Of a DNA stretch of 64,000 nucleotides, positions 46,031 through 57,353 are shown one piece after another; the first letter of the stretch is position 1, and every line of letters begins with the position of its first letter. Source of the stretch: Lunularia cruciata. Its lineage: Eukaryota > Streptophyta > Marchantiopsida > Lunulariales > Lunulariaceae. The translations under genes and the position numbers were made by a program. The stretch is from the NCBI GenBank assembly GCA_948567375.1, contig OX419756.1:6019001-6083000 (forward strand), written 5' to 3'. The notes beneath the pieces are model-generated. The model was not told the origin of the DNA and searched no databases. It saw only the letters and a list, made by a program, of their open reading frames with translations.

Positions 46031-48814
46031 AAAGCTGTTATACCATTTTTGCGATTTAACCTCGCGTAGAGTAGTAGAGTGCGATGGAAGACGAGGTTCA
46101 GGCACAGCATTTGTGCTCATTACAGCTGAAGGAATATGAGACGCCAGTCGAACTTCTTCTAACTAGACAATGCAATTTTTGTCGATCAAATGAAGACTTT
46201 GACTGGGAACTGTATCCCAACACTGATAGTTACAGACATCCACATTTGTTGGTCTTGAGCATCTCAAGCAAGTCGACTCTGTATATAATGAGGACTGGCC
46301 GATACACTTTAAATTGAAGATTAAATTCCACATTCGGGATGTATACAAGATGTCAGTTCAAGCTCTTTCATGCTCGTCATTTCGGCTTGTAATCTGGCGG
46401 TGGCACTCTCATAACCGATGTTAGCGGTCCATCGCTATACATACTCCCGCTAGTTGGAAATTGTAACGCTCATCCGTCCAAAATATTTATTGTTCGGTTC
46501 TTTCTGGCTCATCCTCATATACTCTTCTCTCTCCTGAGATTCAGTTTCCATCACACATCCACATTCATTTCTTTGCTCCCATAGTTATTCCTTAAACGGC
46601 TACTGCCAACATGAGAACACTTGGTTCTTGTTCAATCTTCTCGTTTTTCTCTTCCCTTGACAGCATCCTCCACATGTAGCACTGAGCACCCGCAATCAAA
46701 CTGAGTGGAATCAGAGTGCCTTAACCGACAAATACCTGGCAAGAAAGGAGGCAGATGAGATCAGATAAGCTCGTAAGGGGTATGAATATAGGTCTATAGA
46801 AGCTGTCCTTGAGCTTTCTGTAGTCACATAAGGGCTATCATAGTTCACATGGGGCTTAGCCCCATGTTACCTTTTTTGTCTCTCCCTTGTACGGCTTGAT
46901 GGGGTCTTCCCATCCTTCGTTTTTCCTACGCTGTCGCCTTTTACTTACGTTCACATGTAGAAGGCACAGATTTGCATGTTGAGGATGCAATTTGATTGTC
47001 AGAAACAAAAAGGTTCGATATTGATGTGAACTGTATAACTGCGCCACCAATTATCGTTTGTACACATAAGCGAGTCCACATAGGGGCATCTGTTGATATA
47101 TTTGTGATCCACGTACTCCAGCCATCCATAGATTAGAGATGAGATAGATAGACCGCCTCGCGCGACCCATTACTACGCGACAAACACTCCATATTCTCTT
47201 TATTAGTGAAAGTTTGAGCACTCGTAAGTCCAAGGAAGAGTAAAATGATCAAATCTACCTTTCAAGAAACTCAAAGTTGACGGAGCCTAGAGCAAAACAT
47301 CAAGAAGTCTGATTCAGTCCGCCCGGGTACGTACATTTTTCGCGCAATTTTCTTATAGCCGAATGTATCAATGTCAGTGGTGTGGGATACCAAATCAAGC
47401 GTTACCAGATGAAACCGAATAAGTGGGAAATTTAGGTTTTCTACTCGCCTGCTTCTTAAACTCCAGCGTTTTGACAGATTGAAGTTCCTTCAATTCCACT
47501 CCTCTAACCATGCAATCATATCTGTAAAGGTCTTCTTACCTGGACCTGACCTATAACAGCATGTGAGTGAGGATTAAAAAAGTCTCTCTGGCTATGGCAT
47601 GCTTGAGAATGAAAAACGAACCCCTATATAAATTAGTGTTATCTTCCGTGGATGTGACAAAAAATTTGTGATGTTGTAATTGGCACAACACTGCAGTTTG
47701 TGGTTAATGGAGAGCTGAGGTACTATACAGTAGTAAAATGAATGTCGGAATTGGAGCCCTGTGCATGGCAAGTAGCGAAACTCGGAGGAAGGACTCCTCC
47801 AAATACAAAACAGAGCCGCCCATGGGTTGCAAAAGCATCGGTGCAAATTTACCATCACCTCGAGTATAGTTCAGCTCCTCCGAGGACCAAGAGGATGCAC
47901 TCCAACTTTTGGCGGTATCAGTTGTTACAAAGACGAGGAAAACCGGGCTACAACTCCATCCGGGTCCTCCAGTTTCTAGGACGTTTCCAGCTAGTTGTGA
48001 TGCAGAATATGTAGACCAGCAAACTATCTTTAAAAGGAAGTCAAAATTGGTGAACTTGCGAACTTGTGAACTTCTTGGATAAACGTTCTACAAGACAATG
48101 TACACAATTTAATTAGATCAATTTAGTAGTTCATTACCTGCCAAGGTTTGATGGACAACATAAGCATCATGCGGCAGGGTGTATTGAAGAAGTTGTCCAA
48201 ACGCAAAGTTCACTGGATACACCTCTCAAAACCGACCTTCATCTTTCTCCTACAGGAAACCAAAGCTATTCCTCATAAATTGCCAAGCACATCCTGAACT
48301 TTAGGAATGTTCTTCTCACTTTAGGAATAGATCCACGAAGTACACGACGGTTTCCCTATCATCATAGAAGAAACTTTGGTTTCTGCCAATGGTGTGACCA
48401 ATACAGTAGTAACGGTCCTTTGGTGGTAGTAGTCCTCACTCCTAGGGGGACCAACCCAAGCACTAACGTGTTATGCAATATACCCATATTCAGTTTACTG
48501 GGGTACACATTCTTGTTCTCGTCTCTGAAACTAATCGCAGATTTATAGAACTTGGTGTATTCAGGAACTTCTCTGAGCTTTCGGGTACTATCATGAGAAT
48601 GGATCTTGATAGGATATGGCACCTCTCGCCATTCGCGGACCCCACCTGTCATGTTGGCAGGTTTTGAGAGGATGACATTTGAAAATTGTTGCCCTGATAC
48701 TGTGACACCCGCATTAAGTAGGTGAATATTGCACCTTGTATCTTGTAGGGTAAACGTTACACATCCTTCAATTGTTAGGGATCGCACGTGTTTTCCAAGA
48801 CGACACTTAGAACC
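46031..48814. other. Intergenic region downstream of kinase 1
   Basis: No recognised gene. It holds the 3' flank of the kinase and the second dispersed-repeat copy (46850-46940). Short frames (46084-46317, 47742-48014) show no domains. Confidence 0.45.
46850..46940 (-). repeat. Dispersed ~85-base repeat, copy 2
   Basis: Inverted relative to copy 1. It contains the palindrome GGGGCTTAGCCCC (46851-46863) and, on the minus strand, GAAGGATGGGAAGACCCC and ATCAAGCCGTACAAGG. Confidence 0.7.
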
Positions 48815-48940
48815 ATGTTGAGGAGGCTCGTTTTCACAAGTCTTGTGAAAACGAGCCTCCTCGACATTTGTGACGTAGAGCACTTTTCTGCTTATGTCAC
48901 AAGAGCTCAGAGAATTTGCGTTCATCAAATGCTCTGCCAA
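48362..48940 (-). other. 192-codon open frame of uncertain reality
   Basis: An ATG-started frame without recognisable domains, signal peptide or membrane segment. It runs straight through the 26-bp-arm hairpin at 48815-48867, which argues against a conserved protein. A chance frame of this length is plausible in 64 kb. There is no supporting context. Confidence 0.15.
48815..48867. repeat. Near-perfect hairpin, 26-bp arms, 1-base loop
   Basis: Left arm 48815-48840 and right arm 48842-48867 are reverse complements except for one T/C difference; the inner 21 bp are perfect (core GGCTCGTTTTCACAAG) with a single T between. There is no coding or transposon context that explains it. Confidence 0.9.
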
Positions 48941-49000
48941 TCGAGTTCTCGTAGAACATTGATTTCGTTTAGCTTTATATATAAAGGGAAGGTTCCTCCA

Positions 49001-49085
49001 GAGGCGGCTGCAGAAGGTACGAGGAAGAATAGGAAGATCCCATCAAGCCCGCATAGGAATAAAACACAAGAGGTACAAGAGATTT
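49001..49085 (+). repeat. Dispersed ~85-base repeat, copy 3 (diverged)
   Basis: It shares AGGAAGATCCCATCAAGCCC and surrounding order with the other copies but is the most diverged and lacks the terminal palindrome. Confidence 0.5.
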
Positions 49086-51440
49086 AAGTCCAAATAGTAT
49101 TGGTAAAATTTTTCATTCGGACACCTCTTAAGATTATACGAGCTATGTTAATTGTATGGTCTACTACATCCTGTTCGAAAATCAAGAGAAGCATCATCTC
49201 ATGTGATGGATCTCCCATGGATTGCATCAGCTAATGCCTTCTCTAGAACTTGGGACCATAACTATCTAAAGTAGACCGTGCCTTCTCTAGAGCTATGGGT
49301 ATGAACTATCTAAAGTAGACATGAAATGGAAAAGTGAGTGATACCTTTTGATATATACTATGATAGGCTCTTGTGCATTCTTTGACAAATGTGTCAAAGG
49401 TTGCATTGATAGTTCTATATAATTCCATTGCTAGAGGAATAAAGAAGTGATCTCATTGCATACCCTTATACTTGGAGACTTTGGTTACTATCTCTTTGCT
49501 CTGCCGCACTTTGGAGGATAGATATAGAATCAAAATTTGCATTAATAGGATATGTAACAACAACATTTGTTATTATCATTTGATCATTTTTGGACTAAAT
49601 ACAAGTCTACCTTAACTCGGGCCGTCTACAAAACATATCAACTCTCCCTCCAAGTGAAGTATCCACTATCCCATGCTATGGCAAATACTATATCTTTGAT
49701 TAATGCATCATGGGAAAATATACTTTTATCCTCCAAAAGAGCACTTGGTCATATGAACACTTGCTATATCTCGTATAGAACCACACTCACAAGTGAATAA
49801 TGAAAATGTAGATGGGTAGATCAAACCTAGAATGAAGAGAAAGTAGTTAGTTTAAGTTAGAATACCCTAATGCATGGTTGAGCTAGGAGCCAAGTGCCAT
49901 CCACTTTCCAAAGCAAGAGCAAAGACATGTCCTAGTAGCACAAGGAATAAATGAATCAACTAAGAGAGAATGGAACACCTATTGAAATTATCAATCCATC
50001 AAGGAAGACCACAAACATTTGTCCAATCACAAGGTAAGGAGGTAAAGGATGGAAGGCCATCTAGTGCCCTTGAGTATAAGTTGTTTCTCATTTTCCAAAC
50101 TAATACTAGGAGAGAAAATAATCTCTCCTCTACTTCAATTACATGTGTCTCTAATAGTAACTTATAAGCAATCAAACAATGAGAAGAAAGCAAAGATGCA
50201 AAGAGAGCCCAACTATCCAAAAACGCTACATGTGCCATCTCCTCCCTAGATAGTAGACCTACTCCTCTGTACAATATTGGTAGAGATGTTTGTCTATTTT
50301 CCAACTCCCCTATCACACACTCAAAGGTCCTTGGTTTGAGGATATGACCAAAGATTCTTATGATCTCTCTCTCTCAAAAGATCTTCAATGTGATAGGAAG
50401 GTTAGAGAAGAGGGAACCTCCAAGTAGGTAAGTTTGTTAACAAGCAATACTAGAAGAGAGTATAGCAAATGCCACCTATTGGTCTCCTAATAGAGGAAGG
50501 TCATCCACATGAAGAATATACTCTACAAGTACAACATCTAAACCAATGTATGACAAGATCCTCAAATCCTACTAGCACTCCAAGAATAGAAGGACATTTG
50601 TAGATATAATACACCTCTTTGGAACTTAGAGGTGAGGAGAGATACCTAAAAGGGACCATTCTCTAGACTTTGATACCTTGACTCTAAAATCTACTTGGTA
50701 GTCAGTTTGTGAAAGGCTTGTCTAATCTGATCTATAAGGACCATGATATGTGTATTGTTTGTCAAGGAGTGAAAGACAAAACCTTGCATGGCCATAATAG
50801 TAGATAAGAGAGCTCAAAAATCAACCATTACAAATAGAGAGCCGGTTGGGAAACACTCTCCCACACACACACACATATGATATGATGTTGCATATAATAT
50901 GATGTTTAAGTCAGCAAGTATATGACTCAAACTGCAGCTACAGTTACTATAACAATGGTCACTATCCTCATTGGGATTTAGCAGACCCTACACCCTTTCA
51001 GGGTGACCTTGCAGCAAATTTTTCTTGAAGATCATAGAGGTATCTTGCATTAATCCATCCAATGCAAGGCTTTGAAATGACAAGCTCAAGTAACTTAATC
51101 CCTCATTAATTGAACATGAGCAAACAAGCATATGTTGGAACATAATGGTAGCTAGCTTCAAATATTCAAACTCCAAATATATATTTCTCATTAGCCCAAA
51201 GGACTATTTTACCACTTTGATTTCTCCGCACCACAACTAACACCTTGCAAGTGCTTCAAGGACATTCTTCTTCTTCTACAACAAAATGTTTCAAACAAAC
51301 ATACATGTTTATTGCCTAAACATATTGAAACTTTTGCTATATAACATAGCTACAAAGAGGTTCAACTTGGAGTTTTGTTTCACTCTTATTTAGCAAGACA
51401 TGATGTTTATCTTTCTAAGCTCCTGTCTAGAGCCTTCATC
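49086..51440. other. AT-rich degenerate region, probably transposon debris
   Basis: Base composition resembles the left half of the window. A minus-strand frame near 50500 reads VEYILHVDDLPLLGD, which could be a worn polymerase box, but nothing around it supports that. A CACACA tract lies at about 50862-50873. No gene can be assigned. Confidence 0.4.
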
Positions 51441-51484
51441 AATATATACTACCAATATGGCTAAGAAAAAAATTCATCTAGTGT

Positions 51485-51540
51485 ACCAATCAAGACCAAG
51501 TATTGCATTGCAGATATTTTATTAAAGAGTGTAATAGGTT
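51485..51540 (+). pseudogene. Possible Ty1/copia RNase H C-terminal remnant
   Basis: A plus-strand frame reads IKTKYCIADILLKS, resembling the end of copia RNase H (xxKTxxQIADIxTK). It is very short and surrounded by stops. If correct, the tandem-repeat region to its right would be the copia 3' untranslated or LTR region. Confidence 0.3.
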
Positions 51541-51544
51541 GCAT

Positions 51545-51740
51545 AGAAGTGCAGATAATTCCAGAAGAGTTGGGAGAAAATTAGAGAGAAGAGAATTTTG
51601 GAGATGCAGAGAAGTGTGGACAATTCCATAAGAGTTGGGAGTAAATTAGAGAGAGGAGAATTTTGGAGAAGTGCGAGAAGGCAAATTTGGAAGAAGTTAG
51701 AAAGAGTACAATTCTAGGAGAGTCTGGAGGAAATTAGAGT
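51545..51740 (+). repeat. Imperfect tandem repeat, period about 63 bp
   Basis: Units starting near 51546 and 51611 share AGAGTTGGGAG, AAATTAGAGAGA and AGAATTTTGGAGA; a third, more diverged unit follows to about 51740. Confidence 0.65.
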
Positions 51741-51745
51741 TGAAT

Positions 51746-53090
51746 TGACTTAGTTATATAGATTTGACATATGTGTGAGCTTTTATTACCAACAAGACCT
51801 AATGTGAAATATCATATCACATGTGTGGGGGTGTCTCCCAACCAAAGAGGGAGTGTCTCTTGACTGGCTCCCTAAAACTAAATGTTCTCCTAAAGGATCT
51901 CCTTGTATTGTATCAACAACCAATTATATAATGATGACTCCCTCTTGTGAGAAATTATATTGGTAATAACAAGAAGAATGAGAACCAAAAGGAACACACA
52001 AAAGAAATAAGACTCACAAAGGATCCACCTGCCTCCTTAAGCTATGTAAAGATGGATGCACATAAAATGTTATTAAAAACATTCTCAACATCTATTGGTA
52101 GAATAACCCACTTTGGGTGGACATCTGGGAGTGTTGTGATGCTTAGAGAGATAGCCTTATACCTCTCAATGTAGCAACCCCTAATTGATATGACCTAAGA
52201 TGTTGCTTGAAGTAAGAATGATGTTTGAGGAAAATAGTACAATCAACAAGACACAGAAAGACCTCCATAATACCAACTAGTTTGATGCTTCCTATATCCT
52301 TCTCCATCATGAGAAGTTAACTCACACCTAACACCTAGTTAACTAATTGACATAAGAAAATCTACACTCTTTATTACTACAACCACCTCAAAAAACCTTG
52401 GTAAAACTACTAAAGGGATCATCTACCTAGAAGCAATCTTTAATATGCTCATAAACCATCCTTGACAATTCTCCTAAGGAGATGTGTGGGATTGTGTATA
52501 ATACATGTATAGAAAGCACTCATGAAAACATAGAAGTTCCTTTGATTGATACTCTAAGACCTTAATGGTACGTCTTCTCCTACCAAGGGATGTTATAAAA
52601 CTCACAAAGAAATAGTCCCATCAATGAGACTAACCATAGACAAAGGATGTAGGATTGTTTTTTATTCGCTATACTCTACAACTTGATCCAATATCCTACA
52701 CCATTTTTATCACGTGGAATCCATAGTATCATGTGGTTAAACCTATATCTTACAATGTGCAACATAAATAGACTCTTTTGGTAAGATAGCCCAATCCCTT
52801 GTTCAAAACCTATGAAATCTAGCAACCACTTCTCTTTTCTTTGAACATCTCCCTTTAGTATAACAAAGACACCATTGTGAGAATAAGAACCATGCTTACT
52901 CATACAAGGAATCACATGCAAATTGATCCAATGGTAAGCAAAAAAGCTATCTAGCTTTATCATGGAGTGCATGAGGAAGTCTATGGAATAGATGTGCACG
53001 TGGAAAACTAGTCTCAAATAGCCCAAAATCCAACCTCTCTCAAATGCTAGCCACTTACACAACTCAATCAATATTTATGGGATGGTCAAC
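51746..53090. other. AT-rich degenerate region
   Basis: No recognisable gene. A 131-codon minus-strand frame (52676-53071) has no domain content; the region is probably transposon remains. Confidence 0.4.
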
Positions 53091-53450
53091 AAAGAGATGG
53101 AGACCTAGGTTGAGCAGAGGGGTATACTTTCAAAGTGCAGCTTCAAAGAGCTCACTTCTCTAATGTTGAGCCTTTGAGTTCCTGGCTATGGTGGAAAAAG
53201 GCCGGTGAGTGTCACCTAGAGTCTCTTAGCTAGAGTGTGTGTGGCTTGATTATAATTAGTGTCCAATTGTTGGTAAATTTTTGAGTGGAAGATTGAGTTC
53301 ATATTAGATTTGATGTGATTCGAGTGGAAGAGTGAATTGATTAATTGTGTGACTTTAGAGTTCATGTGTGAGTTTTGTTTCCATAATGTATGATGTTGAC
53401 AGTGATGTATGTTATGTAACAATGTATAAGTACATGGCATATGCCATGCA
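53091..53450 (+). repeat. R-type LTR-like repeat, third copy, inverted
   Basis: It matches the reverse complement of 22340-22700 (for example GAGCTCACTTCT, GTTGAGCCTTTGAGTTCCTGG and GTATGATGTTGACA). Both ends are diffuse. Confidence 0.55.
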
Positions 53451-56400
53451 TAATGTATCTCAAGTCACACTAAGCAACCCCATATGGAGGAGTGAAGCCA
53501 TAGCTAGCACAAGAATAATGATAATAACATGGAATGCTCTTTCTTGTGTCTCTATGTACTTGCAAAACCACCACCCATTCACATGAGAAAATGTTAACTT
53601 TTAAAATACAATAAACTATAAACTTTATGACTTTTATTTCATATATTTTCAATCTACAAACTAAATTCCAATAAAACTAGATGAAAATGAAACAAAGAGA
53701 AACATAAACATGAAACCAAGAGATTAGAAGTGTAACTTCACAACTCACTTAAATAATCGCTTAAAACCCTAAAAGACTAATGGACTTCTATTTGTCTTTG
53801 TACTGAAATTGTTATACCCTTCAATCTATCTGGGTACCAATGCAACTGTGATTGAGAAACAAGACGAATTATCTATTCAGTTGTGTGTACTCTATATTAT
53901 TGTTCCCTCAAAATTCTCATAATTTTTCTGATCCTTATTTATTGCTCTCTGTGGCCCCATTCCTTGCCTCCCTCGCGTCGAAGATAAGAAAATAAGTCTT
54001 TGTGAGTCCTTTTATTTTAACTTTCCGTCCAATTTTGCATCTGCGCAATTCCCAAAATCTCCCTTCGGGGTATATCAACCAGCGCTAATATAGACAGTGG
54101 AACTGATTCAATAGCCGGATTGGTCAAAGCCCACCGGTGGTAGTTTCTGCGTGACGAACCTTTGTTGCCTTGCACTCTAATCTAAACTGGAAGACCTCTA
54201 TGGTAGACATCTTTGTCTGCATTTTGCACGAGATAGATTTTGAGGTCCTCATGAGACTGAAGTGGTCGTGACCGTATACTGTAGGGGCCATGCCGTTTCC
54301 AACACTACACATTAATCGTATACAGCAAGTTGAGTGTTCGTTTCGTTTTGTCATGTTTTCAACTTCCGCATCTTGAATGGGAAATATCACCATGGCGGCA
54401 TGTCTATCCTTGTGGAATCTTATTGACCAGAGTCTCCGTTAATCAGGCCGAGCGAGCTCTGACTAATTCATCCATTATGCTCAGGAATGCTCAGGAATCA
54501 TCCGCGGTCGCCTTTTTTCTTCTTATGCTCAGGAATCATCAGTCTCTCAGTCCATATCCCTCGTAAGCAAGACCCATATCAACGGTGAATTCTCCTCGGC
54601 GGAAGGAGACATAAAATGCTCAACATATTCCCATGTAGGAAGGGCGACCAGCAAAGCGCCAGAAGAACTAATTCCTCCGGCGCCCTACTAAACCTATTGC
54701 CTGTGCCCTGAGTTTCCGCACTTACTAACATATTACTTCGATATTTCGTTCACCAACAAAATCTTTGTCTAGACAGCCACAGCTGTTTTTATCTGAAAAG
54801 TAGAAACAGTGACGAAGAAGGAAGAAATATCGACAGAATTGGAATTGGAATTGGAATACAAAATGGGAAAAACAGCAAAAAGCAAAAAGCTTACAAGGAG
54901 TCAAGTGAAGGAATTATGTAACCACAGAAGAAGTAACAAGTATGACTTGCGCTATTTGACTGGCTATATCTTCGAAATTCTTATTATTTCCAAGAGCAAC
55001 CCATAGGTCCGACTGCAGGGAAAAGTTTGCGAAGACTTGTTTTCTTTTCTTGGTGAGTAAATACGTCCACTGTCGTAGTAGATCACACACTCCGCGAACG
55101 AACTGCCGTCTCCCTCCGACAGCAGTCTCACAATGGATACAACGCCTGATGTGGTCGTGAAACGGATCCCAAACAGCAGGTTCCAACAAAGCCAAGTGAA
55201 CTACAGTACTAGACGGTACTGTAGTCATCCACAGGAGTTGGTTGTTCTGAGTGCCTGCAGAAAACACCTGCATTGATGATGAGCATTCTCTCGGCCACTA
55301 CTGGCCCACCAGCCCAGCTTCAAGGCGTAGGTCGTCCAGACCCTACGAAACAGGTAAGATTCTTAAATGTCGGGGAGAGTATTGTGCTGATGTATCGTCC
55401 AAAAGTTTAACACTCTTTGTGTTGTTGAATCTGTAACTCTTGAAATGGGGATAGTCTTTACCGGCACTTTCCACGAGGGATCCTAGAAATATTAGTACCG
55501 TATGTCATCAAACATAGATCGTAATAGGAGGTACTTATTACCCGAAAACCTTGGATACAGGCGTTGAACATGAAACACATGAATAAAACATGGAGCCGAG
55601 CTCGCTTCAAGGTTGTCTAATTTCATGATCTGACTCATGCTTGCATGACCGTGGATTCCCTGTATTGCGAATGTGTTTTCGTTCACAGTTCTGCAATTGC
55701 ATGAGTTACGTGCGACGATTACAAGTGCAGGACAATAACGGGAACGGCGAAGCTTAGTCGATTGAAAAAGTGTAAGGCTTACTACTTTCATCTCCTTTTC
55801 CTCTAACATGTATTTGGCAATATTGGGACGGTGAATGTTTCCCCGCAGTAGCTGGCATGACATTTATATTCTTTTGTTCATCTTCTGATAATTATGATCG
55901 GGAGGTTGGAAGTTTGGCTCATGTTTATCGCATTCGAACTCCAATATACCTTAAAGTGTTCAGATAACGTTCTACTGTTCTATGTGAACTCTTGACAACA
56001 GGCACAAAAGGTTAAACATGAAGTGGACACCAAAATAAGAAAGAAAGAAAAGGGCGACCGCGTACAAAACACGAAGGATGGGAAGACCCCCATCAAGCCG
56101 TACAAGAGAGAGACGAAAAAGGTAAAAGATATCATGCGGTTCATCACCTGGACCTAATATCTGGAGCATGAAATGGCAACTTTTACATTACAGGCACATG
56201 ACAGACGGAACTTAATTTGAAAGAAACCAACCACCAAACATATATATCAACAGATGGCGACATATGCGGTCGACGTTGCTGCAACTGAACCCGACCCTTC
56301 TGCTTGGAACAACTTCTATATGGACACCACTAAGAAAAGCACAAATTTTGTTCACATAACTTTGCCGTAACTTGCTGGCGTGGAAAGATCCTCCGACCAG

Positions 56401-57353
56401 AGTATCCACCAATAACCTGTATACATGTAGTAGTAAAATATGAAGATGGTATTGAGCACAAGTTTTCAAACAGAAGCAAAGGAGACCACGGAAGGATCTA
56501 CATTCTAGTACTCGTGGTGGAAAAGAATTACAGGACTCAGCAATCGCCCTTTAGAAAGTTACTGATAGGAGGTAAGTTTGTAACTTGCACCGTTACAGGT
56601 ACCTTGAGTTAAGGACTGTAGGCTGTAGCTGAGGTTAGTGCATCGTGGCAACAAGAACTCACATGTGACCTCCACTGTCCTCCTGACTTCTGGAGCAGAA
56701 GGTGGTGAGTTAGGCAGGTATGTTTGTGGTTACCCACCGATTTGTGGTTCCTTCCTTCCAGACAATTCTGAAGGTTCCTGTTTTGGGAAGTTAAGTATTG
56801 GAGATTGTTGTTGTCCGCGCGCCGTCATTTCTTCGTTTCTTTGCCGTCTCCATGACTACTAACAGAGCCACGGTCTTCGGAAGGAGTGTCTTGAGTCTTC
56901 TGGTCTTTGGGATAGGTGGTCATCCTCTCTGCTCGTAGTTAGAAGATTCTCCGGTTCCAGCTTTGCTTTAGTTGCAGAAAGTAGCTAAACTTTGCTAGTT
57001 CACAGAGCAGACCACAGATTGTGGTGGAGAATTGGAAGCCGAAATTGGGATCTGTCCCTGTAGGTTCAGGTTTGATACTCTTATTCTGTCACAGCGGTGA
57101 TCGTTCCAGCGTTTATCTTCTCTAACGCGAGCTTTCGCTGCCTGTCCGGCTCGAGTAAAGCGGCAGTCATCCAAAAAGTGCACCAGATTCTTCCCATCTA
57201 TGGAGTTCCAGTTCCTGAAGTTCCTATTCTCACTTCACCCTGCTGTCGATTTTTCCAAATCAATAATTTGTTGACGATAAGACTGAATGTCCTTCTCCTG
57301 CTTTTCTGTGCCGTACCATCTAGCTCAAAGGGCGTCCAGAAAAACTTGATACA
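53451..57353. other. Intergenic region upstream of kinase 2
   Basis: No recognised gene. Several minus-strand frames of about 120 codons (54914-55273, 55492-55863) lack domains. It contains dispersed-repeat copy 4 (56051-56130) and, at its right end, the leader of the kinase gene. Confidence 0.45.
56051..56130 (+). repeat. Dispersed ~85-base repeat, copy 4
   Basis: It contains GGGCGACCGCGTAC, GAAGGATGGGAAGACCCC and ATCAAGCCGTACAAG in the same order as copies 1 and 2; the terminal palindrome is absent. Confidence 0.7.

Noticed and set aside
48362-48940. 192-codon minus-strand open frame
   Set aside because: No recognisable domain, it runs through a hairpin, and a chance frame of this length is expected about once in a window this size; kept only as a low-confidence note.
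50490-50540. VEYILHVDDLPLLGD as a copia YVDD box
   Set aside because: Only this short stretch resembles RT; the flanking frames do not continue the domain, so no element was called from it.
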